A stretch of DNA of 64,000 nucleotides from Aedes albopictus (lineage: Eukaryota; Arthropoda; Insecta; Diptera; Culicidae): positions 267,759,694-267,823,693 of the forward strand of contig NC_085138.1 of assembly GCF_035046485.1 (NCBI RefSeq). Direction: 5' to 3'. How positions within the stretch are numbered: the stretch's first letter is position 1; the number at the start of each line of letters is the position of its first letter. The notes beneath the pieces are model-generated. The model had not been told where the DNA came from. It was given only the letters and a program-made list of their open reading frames with translations, and made no database searches. Position numbers and translations under genes: made by a program. Shown here piece by piece: positions 45,307-54,868 of the stretch.

Positions 45307-46014
45307 ATCACCGTCGATAAAAATTCGGGATGTACTTTGTCTTCGACAAATTAATGACTAATCCGATTCGCCTGGCTTCACTCTTTAGTGGGATGTACGT
45401 TTCCGCCATCGTCTCAAATTTACGAGCAATAATATCAATATCATCAGAGAACCCAAGCAGCTGAACGGACTGCGTGAAAATCGTTCCACTCGTGTTTATC
45501 CCTGCTCTCCTAATTACACCCTCTAAAGCAATGTTGTACAGAAAACACGAAAGACCATCACCTTGCCGTAATCCGTAAGATTCGAAGAGACCCGAGAGTG
45601 TCCCTGATACTCGAACTGCGCACATGACTCGATCCATCGTCGCCTTAATCAATCGTATCAGTTTATCTGGGAATCCGTATTCGTGTATAATCTGCCATAG
45701 CTGTTGTCGATTGATTGTATCATACGCCGATTTGAAATCGATGAACAAGTGATATGTGGGCACGTTGTATTCGCGGCATTTGTGCAATACCTGGCGGATG
45801 GCGAACCTCTGGTCCGTTGTAGCGCGTTCACGTTCACCCATAAATCCAGCCTGATATTGCCCCACGAACTCTCTTGCAATCGGTGATAGACGGCGGCATA
45901 AAATTTGAGAGAGTATCTTGTAGACAGCGTTCAGTAGTGGTAGTTCCCGCAATCCAACTTGCCGCCCTTTTTGTAGATGGGACACACGATACCTTCCATC
46001 CATATTCCTCCGGT
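45307..46014 (-). pseudogene. RTE reverse-transcriptase palm of R4
   Basis: One frame covers the heart of the RT: LLNAVYKILSQILCRRLSPI, QYQAGFMGER, HLFIDFKSAYDTINRQQLWQ (first catalytic D), GLRQGDGLSCFLYNIALEGV, and LLGFSDDIDIIARKFE, where the usual FADD is FSDD. An ER dipeptide insertion (MGERERATT) and a shortened ELPLLNAVY relative to R3 are seen. The frame ends at VINLSKTKYIPNF because bases are missing after it. Without the upstream part and the C-terminus in frame, it is a pseudogene. The ASP pair is intact, unlike R3. Confidence 0.75.
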
Positions 46015-46018
46015 AATT

Positions 46019-46443
46019 GTAGAGCAGGTCGTGATATCTCATTTTAGAAGACACGATTTGTTGAAGGTTGTCACCCGAATGAATCTTTATTCAAAATCTT
46101 AACTTAAGCTAACCCCTATTTACTGGAGGTATCTGAAGTCCTTATTTACGAGTTAACCAATCAGTGATCGATGCACTGATCGGGAGAGAGAGAATATGTT
46201 GAAAGAGAGACCATCGAGTCAGCGCTGTCGCACAGCATGGCGCCTTGGCAACAGCCCTGCCTGGGAACAGCCATAAAACAATAACCCCGTAAGTTGACAC
46301 TTACTTGGGAAACGCTTATGCAATGTAACAGCCATCAGCCTTATGGGTTGATGACTGCCGATGTCTAGCGTTGACTCAGCATGACGCCAAGAAGGAATTG
46401 AAATTGGACATCGTTCGATGACATGTGTGAAGCATATGTCACA
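46019..46443 (-). mobile_element. Solo LTR, 425 bp, TSD TAAT
   Basis: The minus strand begins TGTGACATATGCTTCACAC and ends CACGACCTGCTCTACA, so it has the canonical TGT...ACA ends. TAAT is duplicated on both sides (46015-46018, 46444-46447), and the RTE copies without the insertion read GGTAATACTTCC. AATAAA (minus strand, at 46086-46091) could be the polyadenylation signal. A 4-bp target duplication favours the gypsy superfamily, though BEL or copia cannot be excluded. The internal region was lost by LTR-LTR recombination. Confidence 0.85.
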
Positions 46444-46447
46444 TAAT

Positions 46448-47058
46448 ACTTCCTCCTCCCAAATCTTGGTAATGACCCAGTGTAGTGCTCTCACCAGTGC
46501 TTCTCCACCGTATTTTAGAAGCTCGCTTGGTAGTTGATCTGCTCCAGCGGCTTTGTTGTTTTTCAACCGGCCAACCTCCTCCTCAATTTCTTGGAGGTCA
46601 GGGGCCGGAAGTCTTTCGTCCTGTGCACATACTCCTAGATCTGTTACCACGCCAACTGCGGTACTTGCAACGTCACCATTGAGGTGCTCATCGTATTGCA
46701 GCCGCCTCCTCTCGACCACCTCACGCTCGCTCGAATATTTTCGAGATTATCTCGGCACATGCCTCTGCTTGTGGCACGAAGCCTCTGCGCGAGCGGTTCA
46801 GCTTCTCGTAGAACTTTCGTGTGTCCTTAGCGCGGTACAGCTCTTCCATCGCTTCGCGATCTCGTTCTTCCTACTGGCGCTTCTTCATCCGGAAGACTGA
46901 GTTCTGCCTGTTCCGCGCCTGTTTGTAACGTGCCTCATTCGCTCTCGTACGGTGTTGCAGCATTCTCGCCCATGCTGCATTCTTCTCGTTTTTCAACTGT
47001 TTACATTCGCCGTCGTACCAGTCGTTTCTGTGATTCGGAGTCGCGAAGCCTAGTGCTG
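46448..47058 (-). pseudogene. RTE linker and RT N-terminus of R4
   Basis: From 47058 leftward: the end of the nuclease domain (ATPNHRNDWYDGECKQLKNE-like), the basic coiled-coil-like linker, then VVTDLGVCAQDERLPAPDLQ, EIEEEVGRLKNNKAAGADQL and PSELLKYGGEALVRALHWVI. A deletion and rearrangement near 46735-46765 and a stop in the linker (near 46872) break it. The LTR insertion interrupts it after KIWEEEVL. Confidence 0.75.
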
Positions 47059-47132
47059 ATGGGATGGTGCAAATAGCGTATAAAGATTACAGAAATATGG
47101 CATTACGATTATTGTATGGTGTTGAAAAAATC

Positions 47133-47195
47133 AGGTATCAGAAGGCCGGCTCCAGAGGCACGTTATCCTCCATTTGGAACATTTGTGCCATCGTG
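47133..47195 (-). mobile_element. LOA 3'-end fragment L4
   Basis: About 60 bases, CAGGTATCAGAAGGCCGGCT through GGCACGTTATCCTCCATTTG to GTGCCATCG, equal to the reverse complement of the last part of L3. An extremely 5'-truncated insertion that starts just outside the 5' end of R4. Confidence 0.75.
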
Positions 47196-48164
47196 CGATG
47201 CTCACCCCATAGGTACAGGAGCGATGCATAAACAGCAAGGAACAACACAATACTCTTCAGGCACGTCCTCAGGCCTAGGCCTCTGCGTAATGTGGATTTC
47301 CTGACCACGCAGGTACAGAATTTGAACACTCTGTCCTTCTGTGTTTCGTAGCGCAGTGTGATACATTGTCAAACATTCATACTCGGTATCAATACTGGAT
47401 GGAATATTAAATTGAAAATTATTTAACAACTTCAATATGATGTCCTAGAGTTGGATTTATTAAACAAAACTTATATTAAAGTACTCTTTTTCAATAAAAT
47501 ATACGATTTATTTAAAGTAGGCTTTCAATTACTTGAGCCATTGTTTACCTTTAGGCGTTAATCGCGGTTTAGAAGATTTTAATCCTGGAATAATTCAAAA
47601 AGTACTTTACCGTAAATCAGGGTCAAATTGACCATTCTGGTACAATATTGTAATTCCATACTAGCAACTCTTGAGCGTCGTAATGATCCTAAACTGTTTA
47701 CGTCCCCTGGTTCGTAGATGTCTAGAGATGAGTGTAGACTTTTATTTATTTTATTTTTTTGAAGTTAGTATTGCCTTAGTTTTTTTTAGGAATTTGCAAA
47801 GTATTTCTCATTTAGCTGAAATCTTTGCTACTAAACAATCGATTGCTAATAGGACTTCCCGTAAATTCTCTGTTATAACATTTTTGTGGAGCCTTGGAAG
47901 AGTACTAAATAGTTAAAAAATGTTCATTTATTGTGATAGAAATCACTTATTTCAAATGGAATTGCCTACCTTTAGGCGTTTGAGGGGGAAATTTGAAAAT
48001 TTAATTTTGCATTTAAAGTAATAAATTCACTAGTTGTAAGATTTTAAACGCGTTATTCAGTTTCAGAAGAGCAAAATTAAGCGGAGAAGGATGTTTCCCT
48101 TTTCAACCGATGCTTAATTGTATACTGATTAATTTCGCAATTCCAGTTTTTTGATTTTTGGAGT
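47196..48164. other. Unassigned DNA; one transmembrane-like open frame
   Basis: Minus-strand frames between 47435 and 47196 are unusually open. One holds a hydrophobic run, SIVLFLAVYASLLYLWG, after a basic stretch, as in a type II membrane anchor. Neither frame starts with ATG and I recognise no family. The rest is AT-rich, with two ACCTTTAGGCGTT motifs (47548, 47970). Confidence 0.4.
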
Positions 48165-48166
48165 TA

Positions 48167-49867
48167 GGGTAATTCATGTATTTTGGACAGGCTGAAGACA
48201 ACGTTGGAAAAATCGTCCCCTAGTTTCCTTAGAAAGCAATTGATAATTTTGTAGAGTTACTAATACGCTTCTAATATGATTGTATTTTGCGTTCCTGGTG
48301 ACAAAAACCTTAACGAAAGCATTTTAAGTTGAGAAAATCATAATTTCCAATCGCTTGTTAGAATTGCATTTTGGACATCGAATACCGTGATTTCGGGTGA
48401 AATTGATCAGTGGGGTGAAATTGATCGACGAGAGGTCCATTTTTATTCGTTAATAATAACGCTTTAAACTTAAAACAATTTGTGGAAAATTGCCATCACC
48501 TTGCTCAAGAATTATTGAATGATGAGTTAACATGTTTTACAGCCAATTAATTACATATTTCGGTATTAAATTCAATATTTTCCGGAACTGCGTGTTAGGC
48601 GATCTTCATAGAGACTTCCAAACTTTTGTCACTGTAGTTGTATCGCACATGTAATGAATATTCAAATGAATGTTTATAGCTGCCAAGTATTCGCTAAACC
48701 CGATTTCGTCATCAAAAGTTCTATAAATATTGTAATTTATGCATAAAATTGCACTTTTTCGGAAGTACGATATTGATACACATAATTAGTAAGAAAATTG
48801 CATACTTTTAGGCGTTTTCTTTCGATTTATTAAACTTAAAACTTAAATAATTAAAAATTTAGTGAACTTGTAACAGTTTTGCATAGCTTTTTGCATTCTG
48901 GGGTGGTTAATTCAGATGGAAAAATAATTTTCACCACTTACAAAGGCATTTCACTGACTGATCAATTTCACCCCGAAAGTAAATTTTTTGATTTTTTATT
49001 TAAAATAATATTTATTATAATAAAATGATTTGCTGTAAAAGTTTCAACCACGTTGACTGATGAAAACCATGGTCGTACTTGTTTTAAAGCATTGAATTTA
49101 ATCATATCGACAAACATTCAACAATTAGTCGCAAAAAATTGCGAAAAGTGATCAATTTCACCCGAAATCACGGTATATGTTTTGGACACCCTCAGGTATA
49201 TATAATTTGGACAGGGCAATTATCTCAATGTTTAGCCATGTGTACTGCTAAACCATGGAACTAGCATAAGTTAACAACTATTTTCTTGCAAATAATCAAA
49301 TTTCTTCGCTTAACAGGCATCTATTTTGATAACTATTACAGTTTTTGTTAAAATCGAGGAAATATCGCCAGAACCACATAATACGCCTCCAAGTATGCAA
49401 TCGCACAGCTTCCCCATGCAGTTCGCCAGATGACCAAAATATAATTACAGTAGGAAACTTGTAATGTATTTTGGACACCACCTATTTTTGGCTTTTTAGA
49501 TGAATGTTAAGAGATTGGCTGCCCAATGCTTCTTTATTGAACAGTTTTCATTGCAATAAGGCTTTTAAATTTCTTACAATTATCAATTCAACGATTTTGA
49601 GGTGAATATTGTATGTGACTGTGAAGTGTATGTCGTCCTGCATACCTGTGCATTTGAGGGGTTTTAGTGAAATATTTTACATTTTCGTTAATTTTGAAGT
49701 AAATACTTCATTGTTAAGCGTATTTTCAACGTAAGTCATCAGAATAGGGTCTGTTTGATCCAATAATCGATATTCAGAAGTATCTACTTTGATTAGCTCT
49801 CCGGAACAAGACATACATCGCAGTGCATGTCCAAATTATATACATGTCCAAATTATATTTTTTACCC
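48167..49867. mobile_element. TA-flanked DNA transposon, copy 2 (with nested element)
   Basis: An inverted-orientation relative of 6914-7823: it starts GGGTAATTCATGTATTTTGG and ends AATTATATTTTTTACCC. TA is at 48165-48166 and 49868-49869. A 789-bp TA-element is nested at 48385-49173. Without it, the copy is about 910 bp, matching copy 1. Confidence 0.85.
48385..49173. mobile_element. Complete 789-bp TA-element (same family as window start)
   Basis: The TIRs are CCGTGATTTCGGGTGAAATT and its complement, with TA on both sides (48383-48384, 49174-49175). Copy 1 of the host element (near 7606) shows the uninterrupted site. No transposase frame. Its right 543 bases are identical to bases 1-543 of the window. 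Confidence 0.9.
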
Positions 49868-49869
49868 TA

Positions 49870-50263
49870 TTTAACTTAAAGTTTAAATGTTGTTGTTTGT
49901 GTGTTTATCCGCAAAAGTTGTTTTGAAGTGATTAATTTGACTCCGGATTACGGTACTTGTAAGAATTTGGACAACATATTTGAAAATAGAGACCTAAAAT
50001 TTATTTAGTAAGAGTATTTTCAACACAAACGAACATTCATCACTGACATGGTCAATGTTACCCCAAATCAACAAAATTAAAACTTAGATTAAAAAAACCT
50101 ATTTTAACATGTTTTATAATTTCACAATATTTTTTCGAGTAGCTTACATATACTCAGAGGGCCAGTACTTGTTTTAAAAATATAAAACATGTAATATTTG
50201 CTTTAACAAGAGAATTATTCAAGAAAGATCAAAAATTTTGATCAATGCTACCCCAGATTACGG
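49870..50263. mobile_element. Two decayed relatives of the CCGTGATTT TA-element
   Basis: Right-end-like sequences followed by TA occur at about 49929-49953 (GTGATTAATTTGACTCCGGA TTACGG) and 50238-50263 (TTGATCAATGCTACCCCAGA TTACGG). They align with the intact right end (GTGATCAATTTCACCCGAAA TCACGG). Left ends were not found. Confidence 0.55.
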
Positions 50264-51359
50264 TACATAGAATACCCGAAAGCTATCGGCTAACCTGCAA
50301 TGTCCATCAATTTTCAATACAATGTGCGCATTCAGATGTCATTTATCGGGATACTTCCGTAACGCGACAACAACTTAATTTAATCAAATAGAATCGAGGT
50401 CAAAATGACCCAAAAAACATTTCAAATGCTTCATTAGAAAATATTTTGAGAGATATCGATGGCTGCTCTGAGTTTTACCTTAGAACAATATTAGAAATAG
50501 AATATTACAAGATCTGACGTAAGAAATTTCCAGAAAGATACAGAAGGAATTTATACAAAAAACGCGGAACAAATAGAAAACTTGTCACTTTTGGAGTTGC
50601 AAAGTCAAAGTATGAGTTCTAAAATTACATGGATAAAAATAAAAGAATGCTTTCGATTTCATCAACAGTGACCATAAATTCTTCAACTACCTACAGCAAA
50701 AAAAAAAATATATCGATCGCCAACAGTTATTACCATGCATCACAATAGCATAGCAGAGAAAAAACTCTTAGATTTAGTCAATTTCTTACCATGCATGGCC
50801 ATGTAGTCCTCACGGACATTGCTTTTCAATTGAAATCTTTTTTTTTTTTTTGAAAGCCTTGACGTGTTTCAAAAACTAGTTGAGTACATGCAAATCCAGC
50901 AGAATCAAACATTTTATTCATGGAACTACTTGGACCTTATAACTACCATTATCGTTCTACTCAGATGAATTTGAATTCAATGACAATTTATCATCACACA
51001 ATAAGAAAGACGCTATATGTGGAATGTACTATACATGCATCGTATTGAGATTTTTGGACAACGCTAAGTAAAATGCACCACTGTCATCACTGTTGTTACC
51101 GCGTGCGATACGAAAAAAAAAACGTAATCAAGATCAGTTAGTTAAGTTGTACATAGTTTATTTACCGCGTTTCAGTTAATTCCGGCGAGAGAAACACCTA
51201 CAGAATATTACATACTATAAAAAGGGGTATTGGAGGTATTGGAGTCCACCTTGGATCCTTACTAAAGGCTGCTGACAATGCGAGTAATAAAATACGAAAA
51301 CGCATCATTAATGGAAGCATTACCTAGTAAGTAACTGTAGTTAAAAAAGATTTACCTCA
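50264..51359. other. Unassigned AT-rich DNA
   Basis: No gene found. A-runs lie near 50698 and 51115. A stretch at 51060-51340 with TATAAAAAGG near 51217 was considered as an LTR, but no partner or TG..CA pair was established. Confidence 0.5.
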
Positions 51360-51363
51360 TAAC

Positions 51364-51450
51364 GTGTTGCAACGAAGGATTAATCAGGAGCTCTTTGCAC
51401 TGTACGACGATAACCAGAAGATGGCCAACGCCAAGGAAGGTAGTCATCAA
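51364..51450 (+). mobile_element. Short RTE-type ORF2 C-terminal fragment
   Basis: Encodes RRINQELFALYDDNQKMANA, which aligns with the RRRMNHELAALYGEPSIQKV block of RTE family 2. Only about 25 codons are recognisable, so this is an old fragment or a different RTE family. Confidence 0.5.
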
Positions 51451-52146
51451 TACAAATTAACTACGAACTATTTACATCCGAGTAAACTGACTTCAGGGAG
51501 GAACAGCAATTATGCGGCAATTGTTATTGACACAATGTGTTTTCCATGGATTGCAAAGTTACCACCTTCTGCATCGAATAGTCCCTAAGTTGATTGAAGA
51601 ACAATTGCACCACCGTTCTCGATTCGATAATCCTTACCGTCCATGCCGGCTTACAATTGCACCGAACTCAGGTGGTGCAGGAGATACGATCTGCCGGATA
51701 CGGTTCGATACCGAGCCGGCCTGCCTCATAACAACAAGACCAGCTTCATTTCCATGCAAATATTATGACTGTAATCATTCTCACGAGAGAGATTCTGCTG
51801 CAATAGCATTAGCAACAATGTTCACCTTTTGGATTATGGTTTTGTTGGCTCGGGAAATTCGATAAGTCTTGGCTTTTCTACTGATGAGTTTCCAGTCGGT
51901 GGGAGCTCGGCATGGCATTAGGATCCTTTTGGGATGAAATATTGTAGAAATGTGCTGCACTGAATGGGCGATGCAAGAACTACGTAAGCTCGTTGAGCAA
52001 ATCGCTAAATCTTTTCTATATAGCTTGACGTTTTATTGTTCGTATTGCTTGTATATTTGATACAGTACATTTTTTTAAGTGTAAATTTTAGTAAAATAAA
52101 ATAAATTGAGTTAACATGAAAAAAAAAATGAAATATTGCACACATT
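51451..52146. other. Unassigned DNA
   Basis: An open frame at 51512-51865 (117 codons) has no recognisable domain. No repeats with clear ends were seen. Confidence 0.45.
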
Positions 52147-52148
52147 TA

Positions 52149-53056
52149 CAGGGGATGGCCAAAATGTTTGGGATAGGCAACTTTTTTCTCCCACAAAAAA
52201 AATCAACATGCTGTAACTTTTCATAGAGTGCATAAAAAAATCTCAAATGTTGACTGTTTGTCAACCTATTATATGTGCATCATTGGCACAAATTTGGACT
52301 CGATTGATTAATTTTTCGCGAAGTTAAAACCGTTCGAGTAAAACACTATTTTTTAGACAATTAATTTTTGATCTGTCATATCTCGGAAACCAGTGAATCG
52401 AATTGAATGAATTTTTTATCAACAATATATTGATACTTTATACGACGTAATAAAATGTAATATTTTCTCACGGCGAATTAAGTTATACTGGGTTGAAATT
52501 TTTACCCATATAGAGGAAAATCAGTCAAATTTATAATACCAATAAAAAATTAATAAATGTAAATAAAATAAAATTAAATATATCTGATTAGAGATAATTT
52601 GAAAACAGAAGTGGAAAATCTTTGGATATCAACACTAAAATTTATTGACATTGATGTAAAAAAATTACATTTTTTCGAGAAAAATTCAAAAAGTGTCAAT
52701 CCATGATAACTTTTTTCAACGTTTAAAAAGTAGGTACCTATGTTTTAATAGTTTGTGAAGCATTTAGATATTGTTTGTGTACGTTCAAAATTTCTTTCAA
52801 TTCGGTTCACTGGTTTCCGAGATATGACAGCTCAAAAATGAGTTATCTAAAAAATAGTGTTTTACCCGAACGGTTCTAACTTTGCGAAATATTAATCAAT
52901 GGAGCCCAAATTTGTACCAATGATGCACATATAACAGGTTGACAAACAGTCAAAATTTGAGATTTTTTGATGCACGCTATGAAAAGTTATAGCATGTTGA
53001 ACTTTTTTGATAGAGAAAAAAAAGTTGCCTATCCCAAACATTTTGGCCATCCTCTG
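52149..53056. mobile_element. 908-bp TA-flanked element with about 250-bp TIRs
   Basis: The left end CAGGGGATGGCCAAAATGTT and right end (complement CAGAGGATGGCCAAAATGTT) start inverted repeats that continue with imperfect matches for about 250 bases, including TCATATCTCGGAAACCAGTG and its complement. TA is at 52147-52148 and 53057-53058. The interior is AT-rich and non-coding. The ends and TA suit a Tc1/mariner-type non-autonomous element. Confidence 0.85.
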
Positions 53057-54150
53057 TATGTTAGGTTTATTTCATGTGAGCAAACTGCAAAATATTCCAC
53101 GAAAACATTTTTCTGCTTCGTTTTTCGTAACAATTGTTTGGTCCCAATGTTTATTCGGTTATTTTGATACTTTTGTCTTGCGTAATACCCCAGCTATAAC
53201 GCTTCTGGTTCTGTTTCAAAGAGCAAGTGATACATTAGTTACAAGTGATACGGATTATGCTAAACGGAATGTAAGTTGGAGACAGATGTGAATAACTATC
53301 GAGAACCGAGACAACGCGTTGATTTTTTTTTTTTTTTCATTTTTCGTATTGAACTCAAAAAGCTGAACTGTTTTTAAAACCCACTTTTCAATGTTGAGCC
53401 ATACTAATAGTATACGTTTAAGATAAAAGCATTTATAAATAATTTTTAATTACAAGTAAAGCTTTGACGGAGAAAAAGAACCTCAAATCAAAATAGCGTA
53501 CTAACATTATAAATTCATTACAATGTCCAGTGCAGGTACTAGAAAAACTTCCAACTTCAATTGCAGAACATTTTAGACGTCCCTCTAAAGACAAGAGAAA
53601 CCAAACTCCGCTTTTGCCAGAAATAAACGACGGTTATGCATTGCACATTCAAAATGCTACACAAAGGGCGTTGGATGTTCAACATTCAACAATTTATTTT
53701 AATTGAAAAAGTTAACTTTTATTGTCAATTTCGGAGTATGCTTGCCAGTTTCTGTTATCCGTTTGTCTTTCCCGTCATCGTGGCTTCTATAGAGCACTTG
53801 TGTTCGTCATTGCCTGGACAGGATTTTTTTACTGACAATGTATGCAACTAAATTGCATGAAAGGTTCTATACTGCTGCACATATGTCACAAGGCTAGATG
53901 AGCCCGCTCGGTTATGAGTGTTTTGGGTTAAAACATGTTTCATTTGAAAGCCAATGGAGAAAGTTTTTTCGGTGAAGCTATATTTTAATGGAATTTGAGG
54001 CAGAGGGAGAAACGAAATAGGTTGCATTATTTTGCACCACAATGCCGCCTTCTACTATGCTTTAGAGAGGAGAACAACTGCATATTATAGGTACATACTA
54101 ACATTTATTTGCTTAAAATCTCATTCAAGATAAGACATAATCAACAATAG
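53057..54150. other. Unassigned DNA
   Basis: No recognisable gene or repeat. Frames at 52967-53291 partly overlap the TIR of the previous element, and 53636-53851 is unrecognised. Confidence 0.5.
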
Positions 54151-54179
54151 TACGCTAAAACACTCGATGTGTGGCAGTC

Positions 54180-54851
54180 GGTTTCGATCCTCGACCACGA
54201 TCAAGGCTCACCAGGACGCGCTCAACCTGGTTCGCCCATTATTGTTCTCACTGCTCTCCACATTTTCTTGTTCCAACCGAATAAGTAGCGAACAACAAAT
54301 TTGCAAGGTTGTTATCCGACATTATTGCCACATGCCCTGCCTACCGTATCCATCCGACATAAACAAAAGACGATACCTACACCGTCTTCAACCAGCGGTA
54401 GTACAGACTGAACAAGCACTTACATTAGACAACAGACAACACACAGTTGCCCAGTGGAAAATTTTCCGTTTGTCGAAATGTTTTCACCAGCTGGAGCGGG
54501 AATCGAACCCACATTCTGAGGCTTACGAAACGCCTATATGATTGACGCCTCTAGCCGCACGGCCACGAAGCCCACTCCTTAGCCACCTTCTTTATGCTCG
54601 TGGTTCATCCTTCTCCGCCACACACCATTCTCCTGCACACCGCCGAAGACCGTCCTAAGCATGCGTCGCTCGAAATCTCCAAATGCTTGTAGGTCCTCCT
54701 CCAGCATGGTCCACGTCTCGCGTCCGTAGATGACCATCGTGAGCGTATTGTACATGGTGTATTTGGTGCGTGGGTGAATTTTTTTCGACCGCAGTTTCTT
54801 CTGGATCCCGCAAAAAGGCACGACTTCCACTGATGGTGTGCCTTCGAAGTT
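54180..54851 (-). mobile_element. RTE family-2 remnant, split by a SINE
   Basis: The minus strand 54850-54590 encodes RETWTMLEEDLQAFGDFERR, LRTVFGGVQENGVWRRRMNH. After the SINE, 54365-54180 is a badly decayed GRACGN..KFVVRYLFGWNKK-like part of the same C-terminal region. It is the same family as 5457-5964 (GGVQENGVWRRRMNHE in both). RTE copy R3 abuts its upstream side at 54852. Confidence 0.7.
54372..54577 (-). mobile_element. tRNA-derived SINE, second family
   Basis: The minus strand starts near 54574 with GGGCTTCGTGGCCGTGCGGC, containing the A-box TGGCCGTGCGG (54555-54565). The B-box GGTTCGATTCC is at 54499-54509, followed by CGCTCCAGCTGGTGAAAAC. Its body differs from the SINE at 32224. 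The 3' end is approximate and I found no clean target duplication. The head keeps tRNA-like spacing of boxes (about 46 bases apart). Confidence 0.75.
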
Positions 54852-54868
54852 CTTACTTACCTTAACGA

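Larger units (their letters stand above)
40184..47058 (-). mobile_element. RTE LINE copy R4, carrying a LOA element and a solo LTR
   Basis: Reading leftward, R4 is 5'-truncated at 47058 and includes the linker and RT start (47058-46448), RT palm (46014-45307), and C-terminus and 3' end (40783-40184). A solo LTR (46019-46443) and LOA copy L3 (40784-45263) split it. The 3' end has lost about 45 bases relative to R3, and its TAAG-type tail is short. R4 has the arginine and tryptophan codons at the sites where R1/R2 share a substitution and a stop, so it belongs to a different sublineage. Confidence 0.85.

Noticed and set aside
51060..51340. Possible LTR with TATAAAAAGG
   Set aside because: No matching second copy, no TG...CA boundary pair and no target duplication could be shown.
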